DNA of 41,195 bases from Myxococcales bacterium (GTDB lineage Bacteria; Myxococcota_A; Polyangia; Polyangiales; Polyangiaceae): the NCBI GenBank assembly GCA_020430845.1, contig JAGQJA010000209.1, positions 1 through 41,195 of the forward strand. The letters run 5' to 3'. Made by a program: the position numbers and the translations under genes. Under the pieces are notes generated by a model. It did not search any database, was not told where the DNA came from, and worked only from the letters and a program-made list of their open reading frames with translations. This document shows positions 25,234-33,106 of the stretch, piece by piece. Every line of letters begins with the position of its first letter. Positions within the stretch are counted from its first letter, which is position 1.

Positions 25234-26508
25234 ATGGCGACGCACCTGCGCTCGGATGGCACGTTGGAGCTCGGCGGTGTGTCGCTGGAGTCTCTCACGC
25301 GAGGGGAAGAGGCGACCCCCGCGTACGTCTACGATGTCGACGCGATCCGGGCCGAGGGCCGAGAGCTCATCGGCGCGTTCGAGGACCAGCCCCACCTCGT
25401 CGCGTACGCGGTCAAGGCCAACAGCGCCGGTCCCGTCGTACGGGCGCTCGTCGAGGCGGGCTGCGGCGCCGACGTCGTCAGCGGCGCGGAGCTCATGCTC
25501 GCGCTCGCGGCCGGGGTGTCCCCCGACAAGATCGTGTACAGCGGCGTCGCCAAGTCCGACGCAGAGCTAGACCTCGCCGTCGGCGCGGGGCCAGAGGGCA
25601 TCGGCGCCGTGCAGATCGAGAGCGCTGAGGAGGTCGAGCGCGTGGCCGCTCGCGCGCGCGCTGCGGGGCGCACGTGCCGCGTGTCTCTCCGCGTCAACCC
25701 CGGCGTCGACGCCGACGACCTCGACACGCACGCGTACATCACCACGGGGCACGACGAGGCCAAGTTCGGCGTGCCGCTCGAGTCGATCGACGCGGCCGTC
25801 GACGCGATCCTCGCCAGACCCGAGCTCAGGCTCGCGGGCCTGGCGTCGCACGTGGGCTCGCAGCTCACGTCGACCGACGCCTACCTGGTGGGCGCCCGCG
25901 TGCTGTTCGATCTCGCCAAGGCCGTTCGGCAGAAGGCGTCGCTCGCCTTCGTCGACACGGGCGGCGGCTTCGGCATCGACTACGGCGAAGGGTGCCCTGC
26001 GCGTCCGGCCGACTTCATCCGCGCGACGCGGGCCCTGCAGCGCGAGCGGGGTCTCGGCGATCTGGCGCTCTACTGCGAGCCGGGGCGCTCCATGGTGGCG
26101 GCGCACGGCGTCGTGCTCGCCAAGGTCCTCCAGCGCAAGGTCTCGTCTGCGCGTCGCTGGCTCATGATCGACGCCGGCATGAACGACCTGATGCGTCCTG
26201 CCCTCTATCAGGCGCTCCACCGCGTCGTCCCGCTGCGCGCGATCTCGGGGCCGACGTCCGCGTGGCGGGTCGTCGGACCGGTCTGCGAGAGCTCCGACGA
26301 CTTCGGCGTGCACACGTTGCCAGACGACCCGGACCTCTCGCACGTGGCGCTGCTCGACGCCGGCGCCTACGGCTACTCGATGGCGAGCCGCTACAACGGC
26401 CGCGCGCTCCCCGCCGAGGTCTTCGTGAGCGGCGGGCGCGTCACCGGTCGCACCGACCGCCGCCCCATGTCCGAGTGGGTCGAAGACCGCCTCGCCGCCG
26501 GTCGGTAG
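25234..26508 (+). CDS. lysA: Diaminopimelate decarboxylase
   Basis: A 424-aa PLP enzyme of the alanine racemase-like fold III that makes L-lysine from meso-diaminopimelate. The PLP lysine is Lys61 in AYAVKANS. GADVVSGAEL, KFGVPL, LASHVGSQ, DTGGGFGIDYG, CEPGRS and GPVCESSD (with the partner-subunit cysteine) appear in the expected order, followed by DAGAYGYSMASRYNGR. Length and motifs are normal. No Shine-Dalgarno is obvious. TAAGGC lies 7 nt before the ATG, a weak version of the leaderless pattern. The gene is alone on its strand, so other lysine genes must lie elsewhere. Confidence 0.95.
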   Translation: MATHLRSDGTLELGGVSLESLTRGEEATPAYVYDVDAIRAEGRELIGAFEDQPHLVAYAVKANSAGPVVRALVEAGCGADVVSGAELMLALAAGVSPDKIVYSGVAKSDAELDLAVGAGPEGIGAVQIESAEEVERVAARARAAGRTCRVSLRVNPGVDADDLDTHAYITTGHDEAKFGVPLESIDAAVDAILARPELRLAGLASHVGSQLTSTDAYLVGARVLFDLAKAVRQKASLAFVDTGGGFGIDYGEGCPARPADFIRATRALQRERGLGDLALYCEPGRSMVAAHGVVLAKVLQRKVSSARRWLMIDAGMNDLMRPALYQALHRVVPLRAISGPTSAWRVVGPVCESSDDFGVHTLPDDPDLSHVALLDAGAYGYSMASRYNGRALPAEVFVSGGRVTGRTDRRPMSEWVEDRLAAGR

Positions 26509-26594
26509 GATACTGAAGGGCGTGAGCCCACCCGCGCTCGCGTCACGCGCCACGAGCGGCGCGGATTCTCGATCCGATGTCGACGCGGCTGCCC

Positions 26595-26600
26595 TAGACT
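26595..26600 (+). promoter_or_regulatory. Putative -10 of a leaderless promoter (CX4CH lipoproteins)
   Basis: TAGACT ends 6 nt before the GTG at 26607. No Shine-Dalgarno is present. Confidence 0.4.
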
Positions 26601-26606
26601 GATTTC

Positions 26607-27062
26607 GTGAGCTTTCGTCATCTTCTGGTCGCCGCGGTCTCCGTCGCCGCGCTGAGCTCGTGCTCCGACGATCCCGCACCCCTCAAGTCCGACGCGGGGG
26701 GCTCGAGCTCGCCGACGTCGTTCCGCAAGGGTGTCGTGCCGATCTTCTACGAGTCGTGCGCGCTCACCGCGTGCCACGGCTCGCGCGAGTCGAACCTGGG
26801 CATCTACCTGCCGTACGAGCCCGACGACATCTACAAGGAGCTGAGCAAGCTGAGCACCCAGGCGACGAACATCCCGTTCGTGAAGCCCGGAGACCCCGAC
26901 GGCAGCTACCTCCTGCTCAAGATGGACGGCAGGCAAGGCACGCTCGGCTCGCGCTGCACGACCAAGGACTGCGGCGCCGCGATGCCGCCGGGCGAGGTCA
27001 TCGACGCCGCCAAGCGCGACATCATCCGCCGCTGGATCGCCGACGGCGCGAAGAACGACTGA
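26607..27062 (+). CDS. Lipoprotein with CX4CH haem-like motif (first of pair)
   Basis: A 151-aa protein beginning at GTG. A short signal peptide ends in LSSC (Cys19), followed by a Ser/Gly linker. The core has Cys51-X4-Cys56-His57 (SCALTACHG), then Cys117-X4-Cys122 and AMPP (Met126), ending with a helix, KRDIIRRWIADGAKN. The final helix and the MPP loop resemble small c-type cytochromes, in which Met is the sixth haem ligand. CX4CH is a rarer haem attachment motif, known in cytochromes c3. The alternative is a disulfide- or metal-binding domain with no haem. It overlaps the next gene by one base (TGATG) and is 40-45% identical to it by eye. Confidence 0.75.
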   Translation: MSFRHLLVAAVSVAALSSCSDDPAPLKSDAGGSSSPTSFRKGVVPIFYESCALTACHGSRESNLGIYLPYEPDDIYKELSKLSTQATNIPFVKPGDPDGSYLLLKMDGRQGTLGSRCTTKDCGAAMPPGEVIDAAKRDIIRRWIADGAKND

Positions 27063-27514
27063 TGCGCGGGTCTGGCCTCTTGGCGCTCGCACTGGGCGCG
27101 CTCGTCACGTTCGCCGCCTGCTCTTCGGAGACCGGCGCTCCGCCGGGCCCTCAGGCGACGGCGACGCCCACGTTCCGCAAGGACGTGCACCCGCTGCTGC
27201 GTGAGTCGTGCGCGCTCGCCGTCTGTCACGGCACGACCGCGAACAACCTGGGCCTCTTGGTGCCCGAAGACCCGGCGGCCGCCTTCAAAGAGCTGCAGAA
27301 GGACAGCCCGACCGCCAACGGCGCGAAGCTCGTGGTGCCCGGCGATACAGCGGCCAGCTTCTTGATGGCCAAGATGGACGGCGAGCACGCGTCCTTCCAG
27401 GACAAGTGCCTGCTCCCGGGTTGCGGCGATCGTATGCCGCCCTCGGGCATCCTCGGCTCGGCCAAGCGCGACGTGGTGCGCGCCTGGATCAAGGCCGGCG
27501 CCAAGGACGACTGA
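27062..27514 (+). CDS. Lipoprotein with CX4CH haem-like motif (second of pair)
   Basis: A 150-aa paralogue of the preceding gene. The lipobox is FAAC (Cys20). Cys50-X4-Cys55-His56, Cys116-X4-Cys121 and RMPP (Met125) keep the same spacing, and the C-terminus again is a KRDVVRAWIKAGAK helix. A recent tandem duplication followed by divergence is the simplest explanation. Start and stop overlap (TGATG), so the two should be made in similar amounts and could form a pair on the outer face of a membrane. Convergent with the following gene, 18 bp away. Confidence 0.75.
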   Translation: MRGSGLLALALGALVTFAACSSETGAPPGPQATATPTFRKDVHPLLRESCALAVCHGTTANNLGLLVPEDPAAAFKELQKDSPTANGAKLVVPGDTAASFLMAKMDGEHASFQDKCLLPGCGDRMPPSGILGSAKRDVVRAWIKAGAKDD

Positions 27515-27532
27515 CGCCGCGTCGGCGCGCGG

Positions 27533-29593
27533 CTACTTCTCGCGTGCGCTCTTGATGGCGACCGCGGGCGGCGGCATCGTGCGCGCGCGCACCACCTGTC
27601 CGTCGGAGAGGATCTCGACGCCGACGCTGCGGCAGCGTCGCGAGAGGCGATCGAGATCGACCTGCGGCGCGACGAGCAGTCCGCCCGGCGGCGACGGCTC
27701 GATGAAGAGCTCTCCCGTGGTGCGGCGCGTGCGCAAGAGCTCGCGCACGTTGGGATCGTCGACCCACAAGAAGCCGGCCGCGGGCTCGAACGTGCCACGC
27801 CCGACGACGACGCTGGCCTGGGCGAGCGTTCGCGAGAGCGTCTCGGGCAAGGGCGCGAGCGCCTCGATGCGCATACGGAGCGCGTCGGCCTCGTAGCCGG
27901 CCGACAGCGCGCGCGCGAGCGTCTGTGGCGCGACGATCAGATCGAGCGTCTCGCCCAGCTTTCCGACGTCGACGAAGCCGCAGATGGCGAGGATGGCCGA
28001 TACCTTGGCCGTGGGGCCGAGGCGGAGCACCTGCGTGTCGAGGAACTTGGACGCGGCCGAGTCGTGCGACGGGGCCCGGTCGGCCACGAGCGCGCGCCCG
28101 CGCGGCGTGAGGCGGATGGCCACGCCGCGGTCGTCGTCGTCGTCGTCCTCGCCGAGGTCGACGATCCCGAGCGCGGGAAGGCTCTCTTGCACGATCCGCT
28201 CGGCCACCTCGAGGGGGCCGACGCGCTCGGCGCCCACGCGCTCGGCCCAGCGGCTGAGCAGACGCTCCACACCAGCGATGCGGTGGTCGCTCTTGAGGTA
28301 GCCGAGTAGGCTCTTCCACGGGACCCAGCGGCTCTCGCCGAGATCTCGCAGCGCCTCGAGCACGAGCTCTCGCACCACGCTGCTCGCGCTCGAGTCGCGT
28401 TGATCGGCCGGGAGGCGCAGCACCTCGGGGTCGACCCGCGCCTCGTCCCACGCGCCGCCGCTGCGCCACGTGGAGAAGAGCAGCCGCGTGAGCTCGTGGA
28501 TCGCCAGCGAGCCGGGAGGCGACGTGGGCGAGAGCGCCGAGCCATCCCAGAGCCCGATGGCACGCGAGAGCGCGACGAGCATCGCCACGTGCGACGTCTC
28601 GCGGCCGAAGCGCGTGCCGAGCTTGGTCACGAGGCTCTTGGGCGTGCCGATGCCGGGCCGCACCTCGCCCGTGGTCTCGCGCGCGGCGATGGCGAGGGCC
28701 ATCGCAAGGGGAGCGGGGTTGGCCGAGAAGCGCGCGCGGCGCGGCGCGTGGTCTCCGCCGAGGACGAACGCGCGTACCTGGGCGCGTCGCTCTTCGCGCG
28801 CGGCGCGTCGGTCGGCGCCGATGATGCGGGCGACCTCGGTGGGGACGAGGTGGCGGTTGGGGTGCACCGGGATGAGGAGCCCGCGTCGCTCGAGCGAGAA
28901 GCCCACACCGCGCCGCGACGGGGTGGCGCCCGACGCCGTCCGCATGCGCAGCGGCTCGCGCTCGAGCTCGAGCAGCTCTTCGGTGTCGACCTCGCCGCCG
29001 GCGCGCTCCACGCCCTCGAGCACCCGGCGCTCCGTGGCGGCGAGCTTGCCGATCTCGGCCTCGAGCTTGACGGGATCGCCGAGCACCTCCCACGCCGCCT
29101 CGAGCGCGAGGCTGACGGGCGGCGCGGCGGGCCGGCCGAGGTAGTGCGCGGCGATGGCGCTGGCCGTCTCGAACGCGACCTGAGAGAGGAGCGCGCGCAT
29201 ACCGCGCGGGTCTTCGCCCTCCCAAGGTCGCAGCTGGACGACGTACGCCGCCGGGAGCACGAGCGCGACCGAGGCCTTGGATTCGGCGCGGGCGAACACG
29301 ATCCCGCGCGCCGCGAGCGGCTCCATCGCGGGAGGCACCGCGGCGACGATCATGGTGCCGCGCGCCTCGGCGATGCGGCGCAGCAGCTCGAGGCTGGGCG
29401 CCGGGAGCTTGGACGGATCGCGCAGCTCGGGGATGCCGACGAGCACGCGGGCGAGCTGTTGCGGAGGGTCGAGCCGCTTGGCCGAGTCGATCCGCACGCC
29501 CGTGCGCGAGATGAGCGACGCCAGCTCGCGCTCGGGCAGCGCCTTGAGGACGTCCACCAGTCGGACGATCGGGCTCGTGCTCTTCACCCCCAC
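27533..29593 (-). CDS. Large protein resembling helicase-associated (XPB/Ssl2 N-terminal-like) domain proteins
   Basis: A 686-aa soluble protein without a Walker motif, so it is not itself a helicase. The first 60 residues (LVDVLKALPERELASLI, then LARVLVGI) and the C-terminal third (LDLIVAPQTLARAL, ELFIEPSPPGGLLVAP) resemble the Helicase_C_3 family of actinobacteria and myxobacteria, often called helicase-associated domain proteins. Helical winged-helix-like blocks lie between. A run of six Asp residues is coded by a GTC-type trinucleotide repeat on the plus strand. The GTG start at 29593 is uncertain, with another GTG two codons later. A role in DNA transactions is a guess. It diverges from the methyltransferase operon. 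Confidence 0.5.
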   Translation of the reverse strand: MGVKSTSPIVRLVDVLKALPERELASLISRTGVRIDSAKRLDPPQQLARVLVGIPELRDPSKLPAPSLELLRRIAEARGTMIVAAVPPAMEPLAARGIVFARAESKASVALVLPAAYVVQLRPWEGEDPRGMRALLSQVAFETASAIAAHYLGRPAAPPVSLALEAAWEVLGDPVKLEAEIGKLAATERRVLEGVERAGGEVDTEELLELEREPLRMRTASGATPSRRGVGFSLERRGLLIPVHPNRHLVPTEVARIIGADRRAAREERRAQVRAFVLGGDHAPRRARFSANPAPLAMALAIAARETTGEVRPGIGTPKSLVTKLGTRFGRETSHVAMLVALSRAIGLWDGSALSPTSPPGSLAIHELTRLLFSTWRSGGAWDEARVDPEVLRLPADQRDSSASSVVRELVLEALRDLGESRWVPWKSLLGYLKSDHRIAGVERLLSRWAERVGAERVGPLEVAERIVQESLPALGIVDLGEDDDDDDRGVAIRLTPRGRALVADRAPSHDSAASKFLDTQVLRLGPTAKVSAILAICGFVDVGKLGETLDLIVAPQTLARALSAGYEADALRMRIEALAPLPETLSRTLAQASVVVGRGTFEPAAGFLWVDDPNVRELLRTRRTTGELFIEPSPPGGLLVAPQVDLDRLSRRCRSVGVEILSDGQVVRARTMPPPAVAIKSAREK
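28131..28147 (-). repeat. Trinucleotide repeat coding poly-Asp
   Basis: Five perfect TCG units and a partial sixth on the plus strand, read as GAC/GAC codons on the minus strand. They give the six-Asp run in the helicase-associated-like protein. Confidence 0.8.
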
Positions 29594-29636
29594 AGTAATC
29601 GAGGGACTTTAGCCGAATTGCGTTACGCCGCCATGC

Positions 29637-29642
29637 TAGATT
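29637..29642 (+). promoter_or_regulatory. Putative extended -10 before the methyltransferase operon
   Basis: TGC-TAGATT within a lower-GC patch (29594-29645). GCCGCCATGCTA at 29627-29638 is shared with the Ser/Thr kinase promoter. Unlike that one, no start codon lies within 9 nt; the leader would be about 95 nt if translation starts at 29742. Confidence 0.35.
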
Positions 29643-29741
29643 CTCGGCACGCGAGGAGCGCGCCAGGCGCGCGCCCGCGCGAGCGCGGCGTCGGGCGGTG
29701 TGCGATGGCCGCTCACAGTGCGTTGGGAGCCAGGGGCCGTG

Positions 29742-31157
29742 GTGAAGGCGAAACGAGCGCCAAGTGGCCGTAAGAAAAAGGATTTTTCTTCACCCGCGCC
29801 GTCCGCGACGCTCGCGTGGGACGGGCGCACGTGGGCTCCCGGCGTGTCTGCGCTGCACCGACCGGATGTGCTCGCGGTCGAGCGAGTGACGGGCCACGGC
29901 GTCGAAGCACGGCTGCATCATGGCGACGCCTTGTCGCTCGTAGGCGCGCTCGCGGCCGACGGCGTCGCGGGCAAGGTCGACCTCGTCTACGTCGATCCGC
30001 CGTTCGCGTCGGCGCGTGACTACCGGGCAGAGGCGCGGCTCGACGGCCCCGCCGACGGCCGCGTCGTGCGCTCGCTCGCGTACGAGGACACGTGGTCGCG
30101 CCGTGACGGCGGGTTGGCCGCGTACCTCGACATGATCGCGCCGCGCATCGAAGCGCTCGCGCGTCTGCTCTCTCCCTCCGGCACGATGTGGGTGCACCTC
30201 GACTGGCGCGCGTCGTACCTCGTGCGCGTCATCCTCGACGAGATCTTCGGGCGCGAGCGCTTCATCAACGAGATCATCTGGCGTCGCGCGCCCAACCTGG
30301 GCCGCCAGGCACAGAGTCAGCAGTTCGGGCGCGTGCTCGACACGCTACTCGTCTACGGTCGCGAGCGGGCCACGCTCCGTCCGCCCACGCGCCTCGAGCC
30401 GGTCGAGCCGGGCGCCATCCGCCGCGACGAAGAGGGCCGGCCGTTCACCAGCGCGCCGCGAGGCGACTACACCGACGCGTCCGTCGCGCGGCTCGAGGCC
30501 GAAGGGCGCATCCACCGCACGGCGAGCGGCAAGGTCTACGTGAAGTACTTCTTGGTGCCCGACGCTGCGGGCACCCTCTGTCGCGAGCGCCGCGTCGACG
30601 CGCTCTGGACCGACGTTCCGCCGCTCCGCCACGCGTCCTCGTCGGAGCGCACCGGCTACCCCACGCAGAAGCCCGTCGCGCTCCTCGAGCGGATCGTCGC
30701 GTGCGCGTCGCCCCCCGGCGGGCTCGTGGTCGACGCGTTCGCGGGCAGCGGCACCACGGGCGTCGCCGCCGCGCGGCTCGGGCGCCGGACGGTGCTCGGA
30801 GACGTGAGCCCCGTGGCCATCGCCACGTGCCGCGCGCGCCTCTTGCGCGAAGGGTGCTCGCTCCGCCTCGACCGTGACCGCGGCACCCCCGAGCCCGCGT
30901 CGCTGCCGGCCAAGGTCAAGCTGCACCGCGCCGAGGGTCGTGCTCGCCGCGTCGAGCTGCTCTCGCCCCGCGAGCCGCTCGCATGGACCGTGGGCGTGCG
31001 CGCGGCGGACGGCGCCGTAGAGGGCTCGTGGCACGCCGAGCGCGTGTGGGGCAAGAAGCCCGTCCCGGCGTCGCTCGAGGCGCTCGTCACCTCGGCGGGC
31101 CCGCTCGCGGCGCGCGTATACGGCGACGACGGTCGCGTCGGCACGGTGGAGCCATGA
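29742..31157 (+). CDS. Site-specific DNA methyltransferase, beta-type (N6-A or N4-C)
   Basis: A 471-aa protein. The catalytic motif DPPF (85-88, in LVYVDPPF) comes before PTQKP (307-311) and the AdoMet loop FAGSGTTG (333-340). This order is that of beta-class amino-methyltransferases, including type III Mod-like enzymes. The N-terminus (TLAWDGR, VLAVERV, ARLHHGDAL) fits the family opening. A C-terminal 90 residues is unlike the core. I choose GTG 29742, 5 nt after AGGGG; GTG 29739 and 29700 are alternatives. No endonuclease or ATP-dependent Res subunit is near. The stop overlaps the HD gene's ATG by four bases (ATGA), so the two are translated together. Confidence 0.85.
   Translation: MKAKRAPSGRKKKDFSSPAPSATLAWDGRTWAPGVSALHRPDVLAVERVTGHGVEARLHHGDALSLVGALAADGVAGKVDLVYVDPPFASARDYRAEARLDGPADGRVVRSLAYEDTWSRRDGGLAAYLDMIAPRIEALARLLSPSGTMWVHLDWRASYLVRVILDEIFGRERFINEIIWRRAPNLGRQAQSQQFGRVLDTLLVYGRERATLRPPTRLEPVEPGAIRRDEEGRPFTSAPRGDYTDASVARLEAEGRIHRTASGKVYVKYFLVPDAAGTLCRERRVDALWTDVPPLRHASSSERTGYPTQKPVALLERIVACASPPGGLVVDAFAGSGTTGVAAARLGRRTVLGDVSPVAIATCRARLLREGCSLRLDRDRGTPEPASLPAKVKLHRAEGRARRVELLSPREPLAWTVGVRAADGAVEGSWHAERVWGKKPVPASLEALVTSAGPLAARVYGDDGRVGTVEP
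29772..29790. repeat. A/T-rich inverted repeat inside the methyltransferase start
   Basis: AAGAAAAA-GGA-TTTTTCTT is a perfect 8-bp inverted repeat with a 3-nt spacer, in a region otherwise about 70% G+C. It codes KKKDFS. It could be an operator or an mRNA hairpin just after the start codon. Confidence 0.5.
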
Positions 31158-32440
31158 TCCTCCGCGATCCCGTCCACGGCCTCGTCTCGTTCGAGGGCCC
31201 CGAGGAGTCGATCCTCCCCAAGCTGATGGACACGGCCGAGGTGCAACGCCTGCGTCGCATCCGTCAGCTCGGCGTCGCCTCGTACGCGTTCCCCGGCGCG
31301 GAGCACACGCGCTTCGCGCACGCCATCGGCGCCGCGTGCGTCATGCGACAGCTCATCGGGCGCCTCCGCGCCATCCACGGTGAGCTCCCGTACTGGCAGC
31401 AGCTCACGAGCGATCGCGCGCGCGACGCCCTCGCCGCCGCGTTCCTCCACGACGTGGGCCACGGTCCGCTCTCACACCTCTTCGAGGACGCCATCGCAGG
31501 GACCTCGCACCACGAGGAGTGGACCGAGCGCATCGTGCTCGACCCGTCGACCGAGGTGCACGCCGTGCTCGTCGAGGCAGACCCGCAGATGCCTTCGCGC
31601 GTGGCGGCGCTCGTCCGCGGCGAGAACTCGCTGCCGTACCTGGCGAGCGCGGTGAGCGGCACGTTCGACGTCGACCGGTGCGACTACCTCTTGCGCGACG
31701 CGCACGCCACGGGCGCTCGTTACGGCGTCTACGATCTCGACTGGCTCCTCCGCAGCCTGCGCTTCGCGCCCACGAGCGAGGGGAGCGCGCCCGGCCTCGC
31801 GATCGACGGCGCCAAGGGGCTGCCCGCCATCGAGGGCTTCATCCTGGCGCGTCTCTTCATGTTCCAGCAGGTGTACCTGCACAAGGCGACGCGCGCCGCC
31901 GAGTGGATGATCCGCGCGGTGCTCGGCCGAGCGAGCCGCCTGATCGCCGACGGCACCGACCTCGCGGGCACGCCGCGGGCCATCGTCGACGCGGCGCGCG
32001 GCGGCCAGATCGCGCTCGCCGACTACCTCGAGCTCGACGACTGCGCGCTCGCGACGGCGATGGGCGCCTGGGAGGACGGCCCCGACCCGGCGCTCGCCGA
32101 CGTGTCCAAGCGGGCGCGCCTGCGGCGGCTGTTCAAGACGTACGAGCTGTTCGGCGAGCAAGCCACGCCCGAGGGCCAGCGCGTGGCGCTCGAGACCGCG
32201 CGGGGCATCGCGCGCGACCGCGGGCTCGATCCCGACATGTACGTCGGGCTCGACGTCGCGGGAGACGTCCCGTTCGGCGCTGACGCGGAGCCGCTGATGG
32301 TCGTCTTCGCCAAGGGCCCGGCGCGGCCCCTCGCGGAGGTGTCGTTCCTGCTCAATCGCCTCGCGGGTCAGGTCGTGGCGCGGGTCCGCATCATCTGCGC
32401 CGCCGAGCTCCGGGACGCGCTGATGGACGCCCTCCGATGA
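31154..32440 (+). CDS. HD-domain phosphohydrolase, SAMHD1/dGTPase-like
   Basis: A 428-aa protein of the HD superfamily. MILRDPVHGLVSFE and VQRLRRIRQLG open it. TRFAHAIGA (His56), FLHDVGHGPLSH (His99, Asp100) and FDVDRCDYLLRDA (Asp174) match the four metal ligands of SAMHD1 (His, His-Asp, Asp). This family commonly cleaves dNTPs to deoxynucleosides and triphosphate; some members act in antiviral defence. The C-terminal 220 residues are helical, with a final beta segment (PLMVVFAKG). All ligands are present, so it should be active. It shares ATGA overlaps with the methyltransferase before it and the envelope protein after it. Confidence 0.88.
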   Translation: MILRDPVHGLVSFEGPEESILPKLMDTAEVQRLRRIRQLGVASYAFPGAEHTRFAHAIGAACVMRQLIGRLRAIHGELPYWQQLTSDRARDALAAAFLHDVGHGPLSHLFEDAIAGTSHHEEWTERIVLDPSTEVHAVLVEADPQMPSRVAALVRGENSLPYLASAVSGTFDVDRCDYLLRDAHATGARYGVYDLDWLLRSLRFAPTSEGSAPGLAIDGAKGLPAIEGFILARLFMFQQVYLHKATRAAEWMIRAVLGRASRLIADGTDLAGTPRAIVDAARGGQIALADYLELDDCALATAMGAWEDGPDPALADVSKRARLRRLFKTYELFGEQATPEGQRVALETARGIARDRGLDPDMYVGLDVAGDVPFGADAEPLMVVFAKGPARPLAEVSFLLNRLAGQVVARVRIICAAELRDALMDALR

Positions 32441-33102
32441 GACGCCAACGGGCGCCCCGGCGAGGCGTCGTCGCGAGGGGCGCATGTGCATGCATATGCA
32501 TGCTCTTCGCCGCGCCGGCCCACGCCGAGGGCGACGCCGGCGCCGACGGCACGCACGGTCGCATCGACGGAGACGTCGCGGTCGTGGGCTCGCTGGGGGC
32601 CACGTTCGGGCCGCGCGCGCCGCGCGCCACGCTCGACGGCCGCCTTCGATACCTCTCCACCGTGGGCCTCTTCGGCACGTACGAGGACGGACCGCTGTTC
32701 GGCGGCGGCGCCGTGCCGCGTCGTGCGATCGTCGCGGGTGCAGAGCTCCGGCCGCTGTTTCTCGCGCGCTGGCTCCGAGGGTGGAGCACGGGGGCGCCGC
32801 GCGTCGACCTCACGATCGACTCGCTGGCGCTCGAGCTCGGCGTCGTCGCGACACAACCTGAGTCGGGCCCGTTCGGCAGTCGACCGGGGCTGCAGCTCGG
32901 TGGCGCGCTCGAGCTGCCGCTGTTCGCGCGGGCGAGCGGTCCGCTGCTGGCGCTGCGCGGCGGCGTCCGTTGGGGGCACGCCGCCCTCGCCGGACAGGTC
33001 GACGGCCCCGTCGATCGCGCGGGGTATCTCGCGCTCGCGGTGGGCTGGCAACACATCTTCGGCGCTCACGTCGTCGACGCCGGCGACCGCGCGCCGCGGT
33101 GA
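32437..33102 (+). CDS. Exported, possibly outer-membrane beta-barrel protein
   Basis: A 221-aa protein with a signal peptide (CICMLFAAPAHA, cleavage near residue 30). The mature part has alternating amphipathic strands with Gly/Ala and aromatic residues (LRYLSTVGLFGTY, LLALRGGVRWGHA, LALAVGWQHIF near the end). This resembles small outer-membrane barrels, but no known family was recognised. The ATG overlaps the HD stop (ATGA), and glycerate kinase begins 4 nt after its stop. Being in a coupled operon with a DNA methyltransferase and a dNTPase-like protein is unexpected and may be chance compaction. Confidence 0.6.
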   Translation: MRRQRAPRRGVVARGACACICMLFAAPAHAEGDAGADGTHGRIDGDVAVVGSLGATFGPRAPRATLDGRLRYLSTVGLFGTYEDGPLFGGGAVPRRAIVAGAELRPLFLARWLRGWSTGAPRVDLTIDSLALELGVVATQPESGPFGSRPGLQLGGALELPLFARASGPLLALRGGVRWGHAALAGQVDGPVDRAGYLALAVGWQHIFGAHVVDAGDRAPR

Positions 33103-33106
33103 GCGC

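Noticed and set aside
22972-25395. An 807-codon frame opposite the histidine kinase and overlapping pyruvate kinase
   Set aside because: Arg-rich, motif-free, and covered by a confident pyruvate kinase in another frame.
29742-31157. A complete restriction-modification system
   Set aside because: Only a methyltransferase is present; no endonuclease, Res or specificity gene was found within 4 kb on either side.
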